NCBI GenBank assembly: GCA_002437585.1 | Contig: DJQM01000042.1 | Coordinates: 1 to 51,619, forward strand | Reading direction: 5' to 3' | DNA length: 51,619 nt | Source: Clostridiales bacterium UBA6386 | GTDB lineage: Bacteria > Bacillota > Clostridia > Oscillospirales > Oscillospiraceae | Shown: positions 16,558 through 25,657 of the stretch, piece after piece | Layout: each line of letters opens with the position of its first letter | Numbering within the stretch: the first letter of the stretch is position 1 | Made by a program: the position numbers and the translations under genes | The notes under the pieces: model-generated | The model's input: the letters and a program-made list of their open reading frames with translations, nothing else | Told to the model about the DNA's origin: nothing | The model's database searches: none

Positions 16558-17583
16558 ATGGCCACCATACGGGAGATTGCCAGGGAGGCGGGGGTTTCCA
16601 TCGCCACGGTCTCCAATGTATTCAATAACAAGGGCGTAGTGAAGCCAGAAACCGCCGCCCTGGTTCTGGAGGTGGCGGATCGGCTGAGTTACCGACCCAA
16701 TCTCAACGCCCGCTCCCTGAAAACCGGCAGCAGCCGCACCGTGGGCATTCTCACCGAGGATCTGACGGTGTTCAACACCCCGGAGATCGTGGACGGCATC
16801 GCCTCCCTCTGCGACAGCCGAAGCTACCACTATCTTCTGGAAAATCTGCGCTTTAACAAGCGGTACACCGACTCCCCCTACAGCCATCCGGAAAGTAATC
16901 TCCTGGTGCGCTCCGCCATCGACGATCTGCTGTCCAAGCAGGTGGCGGGCATTCTCTATATCGGCATCCACAGCCATCTGGTACCCTCCCTTCGGGCACA
17001 TGCCCAGGTGCCCTTCGTGTGCGCCTACTGCACCTGTGAGGATCCGGAGGTACCTGGGGTGATCTATGACGACCGCCACGCGGCCTTTGAGGCCACCCGT
17101 GTTCTGGCCGAGCGGGTCAGCGAGAAAATCGGCATGATCACCGGCCCCATTTCCTCCGTCCACACCGTCCGCCGAGCCAACGGCTTTTTACAGGCTCTGC
17201 AGAGCAGGAACATCCCCTACGACCCCAATCTGGTACGCTCCTGCAGCTGGGATCGGGACTCCGGCTTCACCCTGGGCGGCGAGCTGATCCAGGCGGGTGC
17301 CAAGGCCATCTTCGCCCAGAACGACCTGATCGGCACCGGTGTCATCGACTGGTGCAACCAGAACGGCGTGGAGGTGGGCAAGGACGTGTACCTCATCGGC
17401 TTCGATAACCGGGAGGTCAGCGCGGTGTGTCGGCCTAAGCTGTCCACCGTGGCTCTGCCCCTGTTTGAGATCGGCCAGACCGCGGGCAGGCTGCTGCTGG
17501 ACACCCTGGAGGGCACGCCGTCGCCCGCCCGGGAGATCATGCTGGAATGTACCATTATCCGCCGGGAATCCACCGGCAAATGA
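16558..17583 (+). CDS. LacI-family transcriptional regulator
   Basis: It has 341 residues from an ATG preceded by GGGAGGG; the longer frame upstream overlaps the promoter and is rejected. The N-terminal LacI helix-turn-helix ATIREIAREAGVSIATVSNV and hinge SYRPNLNARSLKTG (about 45-58) are followed by a sugar-sensing core (VGILTEDLTVFNTPEIVDGI, GMITGPISSVHTVRRANGF, FAQNDLIGTGVIDWC, LIGFDNREVSAV). The gene is divergent from the GH127 operon and co-directional with GH51, 14 bases before it. Regulation of both by an arabino-oligosaccharide signal is inferred from the operator pair. Confidence 0.92.
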   Translation: MATIREIAREAGVSIATVSNVFNNKGVVKPETAALVLEVADRLSYRPNLNARSLKTGSSRTVGILTEDLTVFNTPEIVDGIASLCDSRSYHYLLENLRFNKRYTDSPYSHPESNLLVRSAIDDLLSKQVAGILYIGIHSHLVPSLRAHAQVPFVCAYCTCEDPEVPGVIYDDRHAAFEATRVLAERVSEKIGMITGPISSVHTVRRANGFLQALQSRNIPYDPNLVRSCSWDRDSGFTLGGELIQAGAKAIFAQNDLIGTGVIDWCNQNGVEVGKDVYLIGFDNREVSAVCRPKLSTVALPLFEIGQTAGRLLLDTLEGTPSPAREIMLECTIIRRESTGK

Positions 17584-17597
17584 TAAGGAGGTGCCCT

Positions 17598-19055
17598 ATG
17601 AACGCGAAAATCACCCTGTCTTCCCCCATTTCCCCGGTGGATCCCCGGCTCTTCAGCTCCTTCATTGAGCATATGGGCAGAGCCGTCTACACGGGAATCT
17701 ACGAGCCTGACCACCCTGCCGCCGACGAAAATGGCTTCCGTCAGGACGTGGCGGAGCTGATCCGTCCCCTGAACGTCGCCCAGATCCGCTATCCCGGGGG
17801 CAATTTCCTCTCCGGCTACGACTGGAAGGACGGCATCGGCCCCAAGGAAAGCCGACCCCGGAAAATGGAAATGGCCTGGAGTGCCATTGAGCCGAACCAG
17901 GTAGGCACCGACGAATTTCTGCAGTGGTGTGAAAAACTGGGCATCGCCCCCATGCTGGGCGTGAACCTGGGCACCGGCACCCCCAAAGACGCGGTGGAAC
18001 TGCTGGAATATGTCAACGGCAGCCTGGACACCTATTGGGCCAATCGCCGCCGGGAAAACGGACGGCAGGAGCCATACAACGTCAGGCTCTGGTGCCTGGG
18101 CAACGAAATGGACGGTCCCTGGCAGATCTGCGCCAAAACCGCCGAGGAATACGGCCGGATTGCCGAGGAAGCCGGAAAATACATGAAAATGCTGGATCCC
18201 TCCATCGAGCTGGTGGCCTGCGGCAGCTCCTACCGGACCATGCCCACCTACGGCACCTGGGAGGAAACCGTCCTGCGCCGCTGCTACCCCTATGTGGACT
18301 ACCTGTCCCTGCACCAGTACTACACCAACAACGACGGCGACGTTCCCTCCTTCCTGGCTCGCAGCGAGGAAATGGGCGAGTTTATTGAGGAGGTTTCCGC
18401 CATCTGCGAGAAAATCCGTCAGGAAAAGGGCAGCGGCAAGCGGGTCTACCTGTCCTTCGACGAGTGGAACATCTGGTATCATTTCCAGAAGGCGGGCAAG
18501 GAGCCGCCCAAGTGGACGGTGGCCCGCCCCATTGAGGAGGAGCTTTACGACCAGGCCGACGCACTGCTGGCTGGCAGTATGCTCTGCACCCTGCTGAACC
18601 ACGCGGACACGGTAAAAATCGCCTGTCTTGCCCAGCTGGTGAACGTCATTGCCCCCATCATGACCGCCCCCGGCGGCAAAAGCTGGACCCAGACCATCTA
18701 CTGGCCCTTCCTGTACACCTCCCGGTATGGCCGGGGCACCGCCCGGGCTGTCGAGATCGACTGCCCCACCTACGACTGCGCCCTGCGCTCCCAGGTCAAG
18801 GTGCTCAGCTGCGCCGCCGTGGAGGACGGGGACGCCGTCACGCTCTTTGCCGTGAACCGGGATCTGGAAAACCCCCTGACCCTTGACCTGGCGGGCTTCC
18901 CCGGGAAGCTCCTCCGGCACGTCACCCTGACGGCTCCCAGCATCGACAGTGTGAACACCCAGGACAGCCAGCCCGTCCTCCCCCGTGAGCTGGCCCCCTC
19001 CCCCGCGCCTACCCTCCCCCCAGCTTCCTGGAATATGCTTCGTTTCCAGACGTGA
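17598..19055 (+). CDS. GH51 alpha-L-arabinofuranosidase, intracellular
   Basis: It releases L-arabinose from arabino-oligosaccharides. It has 485 residues, within the usual GH51 range, and starts at the ATG with AAGGAGG 6 bases upstream. The acid/base is Glu170 in CLGNEMDGPW and the nucleophile is Glu289 in LSFDEWNIWY. RYPGGNFLSGYDWKDGIGP (64-82) is the family hallmark after the N-terminal strand. It has no signal peptide, so it is cytosolic. Its free arabinose would feed AraA. It is coupled to the LacI gene 14 bases upstream and ends at a bidirectional terminator. The C terminus is rich in Pro (about 460-478), unlike the conserved core. Confidence 0.94.
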   Translation: MNAKITLSSPISPVDPRLFSSFIEHMGRAVYTGIYEPDHPAADENGFRQDVAELIRPLNVAQIRYPGGNFLSGYDWKDGIGPKESRPRKMEMAWSAIEPNQVGTDEFLQWCEKLGIAPMLGVNLGTGTPKDAVELLEYVNGSLDTYWANRRRENGRQEPYNVRLWCLGNEMDGPWQICAKTAEEYGRIAEEAGKYMKMLDPSIELVACGSSYRTMPTYGTWEETVLRRCYPYVDYLSLHQYYTNNDGDVPSFLARSEEMGEFIEEVSAICEKIRQEKGSGKRVYLSFDEWNIWYHFQKAGKEPPKWTVARPIEEELYDQADALLAGSMLCTLLNHADTVKIACLAQLVNVIAPIMTAPGGKSWTQTIYWPFLYTSRYGRGTARAVEIDCPTYDCALRSQVKVLSCAAVEDGDAVTLFAVNRDLENPLTLDLAGFPGKLLRHVTLTAPSIDSVNTQDSQPVLPRELAPSPAPTLPPASWNMLRFQT

Positions 19056-19070
19056 TCCCCAAAAATAGCT

Positions 19071-19104
19071 GAAGCGGGCGGCCGGTGGCCGCCCGCTTCT
19101 TATT
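19071..19104. terminator. Bidirectional terminator between GH51 and the BspA-like gene
   Basis: The 13-bp stem GAAGCGGGCGGCC GGT GGCCGCCCGCTTC is followed by TTATT on the plus strand and, a few bases past the stem, by TTTTT on the minus strand. It separates the arabinan region from the peptide-secretion region. Confidence 0.8.
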
Positions 19105-19106
19105 CA

Positions 19107-20072
19107 TCAACCGTTCCGGTAAGCCTTCACGATTGCCTCGTCGTTACACACGAGGGTATCCAGTCGGCCAACGCCCTGGAACATTTTGTACAGGGTGGGG
19201 TTCTTCTTCGTGGTAAAGCCGGACAGGTTCAGACTGGTCAGGCTCCTGCACCCGGCGAACATGGCACTCATGCTCTGGGTCTTGCCGGTATCGAAGCTGC
19301 TCAGATCCGCCGATGTCAGGCTGGCGCAGCCTCCGAAGAGATTGGCCATGGTCGTCACCTTGGAGGTGTCAAAATTGCGCAGATTCACGGTTTCCAGGCT
19401 CTTGCAGCTGTCAAACATGGCGCTCATATCCCGCAGCTCCGGGGTGCGGAAGCCGGACAGATCGAGGGTTTCCAGATTCTGGCAGGAGGTGAACATATTC
19501 TTCATGCTCCCGACCTTGGCGGTGTCGAAGCCGGACACGTCCAGTTCGTCCAGATTCTTGCACTCGTAGAACATGGCGGTCATGTCCACCACATCGGAAG
19601 TGTCGAAGCCGCTCAGGTCGATCTCCTCCAGCTTCTCGCAGCCCTGGAACATGTGATCCATGTACTTCACGCCGGAGGTACTCACCGCACCGCCAAAGTT
19701 GATCTTCGTCAGGTTCCGCATACCGGAGAACAGGAAGGAGGAATCCTCGTTCAGCGTAATCCCGCCGTCCGCGGCCACATACACGTTTCCGTTTTCGATC
19801 CAGCCCATGACGCTCAGGTCGCCCTTGGCCGAGAAATCCCAGACGCTTCTGGGGGCGGTGCCGGTGGAGCTGAGGAAGGTGATGGTCTTCACGTCCTTGC
19901 GCTTGATGTTCTGCTGGTGCCAGAAGCCCAGGTCGCCCCGCTGGGAAATCTTGGTGTTGGTCAGGTCGTCTGGCTTCAGCATGGTGCCGCCCCAGGAATG
20001 GGCGGAGGCCTGTACCCCGAACAGGGACGCGATCAGCATCAGGCTCAAAAGGGTTGCAATGATTCGTTTCAT
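19107..20072 (-). CDS. Secreted BspA-type leucine-rich repeat protein (DUF285 repeats)
   Basis: It has 321 residues with a cleavable signal peptide, MKRIIATLLSLMLIASLFG, processed after ASA near residue 24. Residues 50-120 form a leader module (KTITFLSSTGTAPRSVWDFS, MGWIENGNVYVAADGGI). About seven 23-residue repeats of the DUF285 pattern LxxLDLSGFDTSxVxxMxxMF follow, up to residue 300. There is no LPXTG or membrane anchor, so it is released or loosely bound. The same leader module and repeats form the ectodomain of kinase 2 at 23213-25627, so one may mimic, bind or compete with the other. AAAGGAGA precedes the ATG. Its own promoter is not clear. Confidence 0.85.
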   Translation of the reverse strand: MKRIIATLLSLMLIASLFGVQASAHSWGGTMLKPDDLTNTKISQRGDLGFWHQQNIKRKDVKTITFLSSTGTAPRSVWDFSAKGDLSVMGWIENGNVYVAADGGITLNEDSSFLFSGMRNLTKINFGGAVSTSGVKYMDHMFQGCEKLEEIDLSGFDTSDVVDMTAMFYECKNLDELDVSGFDTAKVGSMKNMFTSCQNLETLDLSGFRTPELRDMSAMFDSCKSLETVNLRNFDTSKVTTMANLFGGCASLTSADLSSFDTGKTQSMSAMFAGCRSLTSLNLSGFTTKKNPTLYKMFQGVGRLDTLVCNDEAIVKAYRNG

Positions 20073-20304
20073 AGTAGTTGTCTCCTTTGTTTTTTGTTTT
20101 GTGACCTAAGGATACCACAGAATCTGAAGATCCTTTTTAAGGGTATACCATTTGGGCGATGAGCGCAAACTTGCCAGCAGAGTCCTCCCGGCTCGGCAGT
20201 GTCATCTGCCCGGGAATCTGCCATGGCAGTATCCACGCTGCGGCCGATAAGCGGGAAGCACGCCCATGCTGCTTTCCATCCGCCTTTCAAACCTTGCCTT
20301 GACG

Positions 20305-20345
20305 AAAAATCTCCCACCGAATTCGCTTACCAAATTATGCGGCGC
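20305..20345 (-). repeat. Dispersed degenerate repeat, family 2, copy C
   Basis: Read on the minus strand it contains CCGCATAATTTGGTAAG and GGGAGATTTTT, followed by a GTTTGAAAGG...TGGAAAG...CTTCCC tail. It is collinear with the copies at 39246-39285 and 51155-51194. It occupies the 306-base gap between kinase 1 and the BspA-like gene, which otherwise shows only the ribosome site of the latter. Confidence 0.6.
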
Positions 20346-20378
20346 TGCCTTAGAATCGGCATACGATCCGACACCACC

Positions 20379-23099
20379 CTATTCGAGTGTACATTTCAGG
20401 CCTGTTGGGACAAGCTGACTCTTCAGGATGAGTATCACTTCCCCATCCTGAAGGTAGAAGTTTGGACTCTCCTCGCTGTTTTTGGGTATGTTTACGCGAT
20501 CCCCGTTCCGGTAGCCGACCGTGTCAAAGAACGTCTGGGCAGCAGCATAGGCCTTCTGTCGAGCCTCCGCCTCCGGGATTCCCAAGACCTGCCCCAGGGT
20601 AAGCTCTGCCCCTGTTTCCGTGTCAAAGGTAACGCCGGAATAGGCTGTTGTCATCTTTCTCCACGCACCATCCTCCCCGGGAAGATTTCTCCGGTTCTGT
20701 GTGAGGAAGCTCACGACCCGCCAATTGTTGCTGGCAAGCGCACAATAATAGCTTTGAACGGCGTTGCCATATGCTACCGGCCAGTCATTTTCAAAGTAAA
20801 ATAGCTTCTCATAAATGGTTTTCAGTTTTTCCGCCCTGGCATTGTCCAGAGCTTCATTGATTTTCGCCGCGTTTTTGAAGGAGTCGCCGAGGATAGTCTG
20901 GAAATAGGTGCTTTCACGGTACTTCGGACCGGTTATCTCGATTTTACCCCCGGATGCGTTATAATTCTGGGTTTGCAGAAGTACCGTGGTCTTTCCCTCG
21001 TCCACCGCAAGCGAACGCAGTCTTGCCGGGCTGTTTTCGTTTCTGACCAATGCGACGCACCCGCTGACCGCCCAATCTCCTACCAGCTCACTTACAATGG
21101 AGGCCACCTTGGGAATTTCTCCCCCAGCAGCAATAAATCCTTCTGCCTGGCAATAGCGGATCGTTCCGCTGCTGCAGCCGGCGATGCCTGCCGCCATGAT
21201 GAATTTCCCTTGACCGGTGATATTCACGTCTGCCTGGCAATTTTCAATCGTTCCTTCATTGTATCCGGCAATTGCGCCTATCGCGTTGTTGTCATTTTCA
21301 ATATTCGCCGTGACCTGGGCTTCGACGGTCAGATTCCGGACAGTTCCTTCCGCCGCGATGGAAGCAAACAGGCCTGTACACTGCCGGTCCGATTGAATCT
21401 TCAGGCCGGTAATCTTGTAGTCTCTGCCATCCAGCGTCCCGGTAAAACCGCCTTCGGCACTCCACTGGGAATAAGCGAAGCTGCCCTCCCCGATCGGGCG
21501 CAGAGCGGGTTCCTCCGTGAAATCCAGATCCTTCATCAGGACATAATGGCCGCTCAAATCATTGCGGATGTTGTCCAAGTCCTCAAAGCTATTGATACGG
21601 ATGTAGGATGGATCCACCGCCTCCGTTGACTGCCTGTTTTGCTTCAGCGTCGAATATTCCACCGTCACAGGGTACACAATAAAGGTATCGCCGCAAGTAA
21701 TGGTGATCTCCGCTGTCCCGTTCCCCTGCGCTCTTAGTAAGCCATCCCCGTTTACTGTGACAACCGACGGATCGCTGCTCTGAAAATAGCACTTCAGCGG
21801 GACATCCTCCGGAACCGTCCTGACATACAGCAGATAATTCTGGCCTTGTTCTGTCAGCGTCGGCACTTCTTCCTCCAAGTAGATCCGTTCGCATACGATC
21901 TGAGCTGCTGTTGTCTCCAATGCGATAGGCTCCGTGACAGCCGTTTCTGCCCAAGGGGTCGTCGGTGTCGCTGCTTCTTTCAATCGATTTGCCATCTGCA
22001 GAACATTTACACACAATGCCAGCAGGAGCAAGCCGCCCACACCGAACGCCAGAGCGGCAAGCAGCATCTTTTTGTCTTCCAGTCTGGTCTTCAGCTCCGC
22101 AATTCTCTGGGGCACCGTTGCCAGCCAGCCACGCGCGAACGGGCTTCTGCCCGGTGTCTCGCCTGCGTTTTCCGTATCTTCCGAAGCTTTCTTCCGCGTC
22201 AGACCTCTCAGGTCTTCCGCCAGCTCCTGCACCGTATGGTACCGTTCCTCGGGAGAGAAGGCGCAGGCCTTCAAAACAATCTCCGACAGCTTCAGGCTGC
22301 CATTAACCGGTGCCGGAATTTCTTCGCCGGAAAAGCGTCTGTCCTGCGCCTCCTGCCGCTGAACCCCGCTGGGAATTTTCCGATTCAGGGGTAAAAATGG
22401 CAGCGTGCGTTCATTCATCATCCAGTACAGCACCATGCCCAGAGAATAAATATCCGCTGCGGCACCGTAATGCTGCCGGTTGGCAACCTCCGGAGCCATG
22501 TAGCTATAGGTACCTGTCAGGGTTCCGGTCGCAGTTCTTTCCGAAATTTTCGCGATACCGAAATCTCCCAGCTTAAAGCGGCCGCTCTCCGTCACCAGAA
22601 TATTTTCCGGCTTGATATCCCGATGAATAATATTCCGTTCGTGACATCCATCCAGAGCGCCGCACAGATTCAAACCCAGCCGAATGACCACACGTTCGTC
22701 ATAGCGATCCTCCAGCCAGTGCTTCAGCGGAGTCAGCAGCTCCATACGAATGTAGATATCCCATCCGATCCCGTCGTCATGCTGAACCGTCTGCAGATCC
22801 TGGCAGCGCACGATATAAGGATTCTGGCTCAGCTCCTGCATAAACGTGTACTCCCGCACCAGATCCTGCATCTGCTCCCGGTAATGTGCCGTAATGCTGG
22901 CGCTGTCATAATTCTGGGTATACAGCTCCTTGATTTCCATTGGATCCTGCGGAATGGTCAGCTTTTTCAGTGCCGCCCGTTCCACGGTACCATCCGGAAG
23001 AATGCGCTCAATTTCATACACGCCGCCAAAGCTGCCTTCTCCCAGCAGCCTGACAACTGTCCAGCCGGGATATGTTACTCTTTCCGCTTCCTGTACCAT
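20379..23099 (-). CDS. Transmembrane Ser/Thr protein kinase 1 with Ig-like, GLUG and DUF3298-like ectodomain
   Basis: It probably senses an outside signal and phosphorylates cytosolic partners of the secretion locus. It has 906 residues from the ATG at 23099; a GTG 12 bases upstream is possible. The Hanks-type kinase spans about 11-300: glycine loop LGEGSFGGVYEI, Lys in AALKKL, catalytic IIHRDIKPENIL, DFG in LGDFGIAK and MAPEV. One membrane helix spans about 344-365 (LAALAFGVGGLLLLALCVNV). Outside are a Big2-like Ig domain (404-482), GLUG-type repeats (500-660) and a C-terminal segment like the DUF3298/RsiV module (750-906). It is preceded by alternative promoter P2. Its kinase domain is closely collinear with kinase 2, but the ectodomains are unrelated. 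Confidence 0.88.
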   Translation of the reverse strand: MVQEAERVTYPGWTVVRLLGEGSFGGVYEIERILPDGTVERAALKKLTIPQDPMEIKELYTQNYDSASITAHYREQMQDLVREYTFMQELSQNPYIVRCQDLQTVQHDDGIGWDIYIRMELLTPLKHWLEDRYDERVVIRLGLNLCGALDGCHERNIIHRDIKPENILVTESGRFKLGDFGIAKISERTATGTLTGTYSYMAPEVANRQHYGAAADIYSLGMVLYWMMNERTLPFLPLNRKIPSGVQRQEAQDRRFSGEEIPAPVNGSLKLSEIVLKACAFSPEERYHTVQELAEDLRGLTRKKASEDTENAGETPGRSPFARGWLATVPQRIAELKTRLEDKKMLLAALAFGVGGLLLLALCVNVLQMANRLKEAATPTTPWAETAVTEPIALETTAAQIVCERIYLEEEVPTLTEQGQNYLLYVRTVPEDVPLKCYFQSSDPSVVTVNGDGLLRAQGNGTAEITITCGDTFIVYPVTVEYSTLKQNRQSTEAVDPSYIRINSFEDLDNIRNDLSGHYVLMKDLDFTEEPALRPIGEGSFAYSQWSAEGGFTGTLDGRDYKITGLKIQSDRQCTGLFASIAAEGTVRNLTVEAQVTANIENDNNAIGAIAGYNEGTIENCQADVNITGQGKFIMAAGIAGCSSGTIRYCQAEGFIAAGGEIPKVASIVSELVGDWAVSGCVALVRNENSPARLRSLAVDEGKTTVLLQTQNYNASGGKIEITGPKYRESTYFQTILGDSFKNAAKINEALDNARAEKLKTIYEKLFYFENDWPVAYGNAVQSYYCALASNNWRVVSFLTQNRRNLPGEDGAWRKMTTAYSGVTFDTETGAELTLGQVLGIPEAEARQKAYAAAQTFFDTVGYRNGDRVNIPKNSEESPNFYLQDGEVILILKSQLVPTGLKCTLE

Positions 23100-23147
23100 G
23101 TCCGATTTCACCCACTGCTTTGTGTTTTTCTATCAATGCTATTGGGT

Positions 23148-23176
23148 TATACACGCCTTCCCGGGAATCGTTACAG
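23148..23176 (-). promoter_or_regulatory. Alternative-sigma promoter P2 upstream of kinase 1
   Basis: On the plus strand TATACACGCC, 12 bases, then GTTACAG; as a promoter this reads CTGTAAC N12 GGCGTGTATA on the minus strand. Both boxes and the spacing are identical to P1 at 29188-29216, and a further GCTATTG follows the -10 in both. The start point would be about 40 bases before the kinase ATG. The boxes resemble ECF-type promoters and differ from sigma-A. Confidence 0.8.
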
Positions 23177-23212
23177 AACCCGAAATAAAAATTTCAAATA
23201 ATCTTGCCGCTT

Positions 23213-25627
23213 TTACGCAAACAGTTCCTCCCAGGGACGGCCGTTATAGGTTTCATCTCTGAGCATAAAGCCCTCATAATTGGTAACCCAGGAAAAGTCA
23301 AAATTCTCCAGATCTAAAATCTGCACATTCCGGAACCCTGAAAACATGTAGCTCATGTCCTCGACTTTTGATGTGGTGAAGCTTGTCAGTCTGAGCTTTA
23401 TCATGTTCTCACAGTAGCCAAACATTCCCGACATATTTTTCACGTTTTTTGTATCAAAGCTGCTCAGATCCAATCGTTCCAGGGTCTTGCAATTGTAAAA
23501 CATGTCATGCATATTCACTACGTTCTCTGTATGAAAATTGTCTACGTTCAGTTCTGCCAACGCGGAACACCCTAAGAACATGCTGCTCATATCTGTAACG
23601 CTGCCTGTGTCGAAGTTTCTTAAATCCAGCTTCTCTACTTTTCCGCAAAACGCAAACATATCTGCCATATCTGTGACACATGCCGTGTCAAATGTGCTGA
23701 CATCAAGGCTCTCCAGACTTTTACAGTCAAAGAACATCGCGTGCATATTGGTAACCTTTGCTGTATCCCAGCCACTTACATCCAAGCGATTAAGCGACTC
23801 ACACGAGCGAAACAGTGCCCTCATACTTGTCACATTGGAAGTGTCAAAGTTCTTGACTCCGAGCCATTTTAGCTTTTCACAGGCGAAAAACATTGCAGTC
23901 ATATCCGTAACCTGTGAAGTATCAAAGCTGTCCACGTACACATATTCCAGGCTTTCACAGTTGCGGAACATGCCGCCCATGGATGTAGCCTTTGAAGTGT
24001 TCAGGTTAAAATCCAAGCTAGACAAATTTCCGCAATACGCAAACATTTCGCTCATATCCGTTGTCTGTGAGGTATCAAACCAAAGCCAGTTCTTTACCTG
24101 TTTCAAATTAGAGTACTGAGAAAATAAGCCGCTGCAATTTTCCGGTGCCAGAACCCCGCCTTCCTCTGCAATGTGCATCTCGTAATCGCCTTTGCTGCCC
24201 GTTACCCATCCCAGGACACTTCTGTCCCGTGTCTCTGACAGATCCCAGGCATCACTGGGCGCGTTTTCCAGGGTTTTCTGAAATTCTATCGTCTGGATCT
24301 CGTCCCGGAATACATTTCGGCCGAACACGGCGTAACGCCCGTCGCCGCTGCCGGCCAAAGCAGCCGGATCCGCCTGCAGTCTGCCCTGACTGTTCCGGCT
24401 TTCCACAGGCGCCGTGACCTCCGGCACATCTGCTGACAGTTTTGCTTCATTTCCCTCTTTTCCCACGTTTCCAAGGAATACACACAGACAAACCGCCGCG
24501 ACAAGAACCAACAGCAGAATTTTACTTCTTACTTTCTTTCGCTTTCCGGATGGTTTCCTGTCATTTTCTGTATGAAACTTTATCTTGATTCCCTGCCCAT
24601 TTTGGGGATGGAATTTCAACTTAAACCCCTTTCCCAGCGACTTTTCCCCGCTGCCGGACAGATTAGTTGCATCTGTCTGCTCCCCGATGGTTTCCTCATC
24701 CGCCTCGCTGATTGACCCTTGCTGCCTGCACTTTCGCAGTGCCTGCTCCAGTTCCGCAGCCGACGCATACCGATTCTCCGGCAAAAACGCGCAGGCCTTC
24801 ATCACAACTCTCTTCAGCTCCGGGCTTCCGTTCACCGGTTCCGGAATCTCCTCCCCGTCAAATCGCCGGCTTGCCGCCTCCTGCTTCTGCAAAGCGGTTG
24901 GAATCTCCGGCGGGAGAGGTAAAAACGGCAGTGTACGGCAATTCATCATCCAGTACAGCACCATGCCCAGGGAATAGAGATCCGCCGAAACACCGTAATG
25001 CTGCCGGTTGGCAACCTCCGGTGCCATGTAGCTGTTGGTGCCGGCCATGGTGCCGCTGCCGGTTTTCTCGGATACCTTGGCGATACCGAAATCCGTCAGC
25101 TTATAATCTCCATTCTCGGAAACCAGAATATTTTCCGGCTTGATGTCCCGGTGAATAATATTTTTCTTCTGGCAGGCCTTCAAGGCGTTGCAGATATCCA
25201 ATCCCAGCCGGATAACCGTTTCTTCCTGATATTCCTCCGACAAAGCCTTTTTCAGCGGACGCAGCAGCTCCATGCGGATGTACACCGTCCAGCCGATTCC
25301 ATCCTCCTGCTGGACGCACTGGATGTCGTGACAGGTCACCACATTGCCGCATCCGCTCAGCTCCTGCATCAGGCTGTACTCCTTCACCAGGTCACTCATC
25401 TGATCCCGGTAATGGGCAGTAATGCTCTCCGTGCTGAAGGACCGAGAAAGCATGTCCTCGATTTCTGCCCGATCCTGCGGCACAGACAGTTTCTTCAGAG
25501 CCGCCTTTTCTGTTCTTCCGTCCGGCAGCGTCCGCTGAATTTCATACACGCCCCCAAAGCTGCCCTGTCCAATTTTCCGCACCACTTCCCAGCCCGGAAA
25601 TGAAACGCCGTCAAACTGTTCTCTCAC
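23213..25627 (-). CDS. Transmembrane Ser/Thr protein kinase 2 with BspA-type LRR ectodomain
   Basis: It has 804 residues from a GTG start with GGGGGG 7 bases upstream; no nearby ATG exists. The kinase domain (about 14-300) has IGQGSFGGVYEI, Lys46, IIHRDIKPENIL and LTDFGIAK, and lacks no key residue. A basic juxtamembrane stretch precedes one helix at about 369-386 (ILLLVLVAAVCLCVFLG). The ectodomain has the same module as the secreted LRR protein (QTIEFQKTLENAPSDAWDLS, VLGWVTGSKGDYEMHIAEEG) and then about ten DUF285 repeats to the C terminus. The LRR-coding part looks less GC-rich than its surroundings. It is last in a run of PP2C, leader-like protein and kinase genes. Confidence 0.88.
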   Translation of the reverse strand: MREQFDGVSFPGWEVVRKIGQGSFGGVYEIQRTLPDGRTEKAALKKLSVPQDRAEIEDMLSRSFSTESITAHYRDQMSDLVKEYSLMQELSGCGNVVTCHDIQCVQQEDGIGWTVYIRMELLRPLKKALSEEYQEETVIRLGLDICNALKACQKKNIIHRDIKPENILVSENGDYKLTDFGIAKVSEKTGSGTMAGTNSYMAPEVANRQHYGVSADLYSLGMVLYWMMNCRTLPFLPLPPEIPTALQKQEAASRRFDGEEIPEPVNGSPELKRVVMKACAFLPENRYASAAELEQALRKCRQQGSISEADEETIGEQTDATNLSGSGEKSLGKGFKLKFHPQNGQGIKIKFHTENDRKPSGKRKKVRSKILLLVLVAAVCLCVFLGNVGKEGNEAKLSADVPEVTAPVESRNSQGRLQADPAALAGSGDGRYAVFGRNVFRDEIQTIEFQKTLENAPSDAWDLSETRDRSVLGWVTGSKGDYEMHIAEEGGVLAPENCSGLFSQYSNLKQVKNWLWFDTSQTTDMSEMFAYCGNLSSLDFNLNTSKATSMGGMFRNCESLEYVYVDSFDTSQVTDMTAMFFACEKLKWLGVKNFDTSNVTSMRALFRSCESLNRLDVSGWDTAKVTNMHAMFFDCKSLESLDVSTFDTACVTDMADMFAFCGKVEKLDLRNFDTGSVTDMSSMFLGCSALAELNVDNFHTENVVNMHDMFYNCKTLERLDLSSFDTKNVKNMSGMFGYCENMIKLRLTSFTTSKVEDMSYMFSGFRNVQILDLENFDFSWVTNYEGFMLRDETYNGRPWEELFA

Positions 25628-25657
25628 GCAGATACCCCCCTACTTGACACAAAGCGG

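Noticed and set aside
23540..24120. CRISPR-like regularly spaced repeats
   Set aside because: The roughly 69-base periodicity comes from DUF285 leucine-rich repeats in the kinase 2 coding frame; repeats are imperfect and have no spacers.
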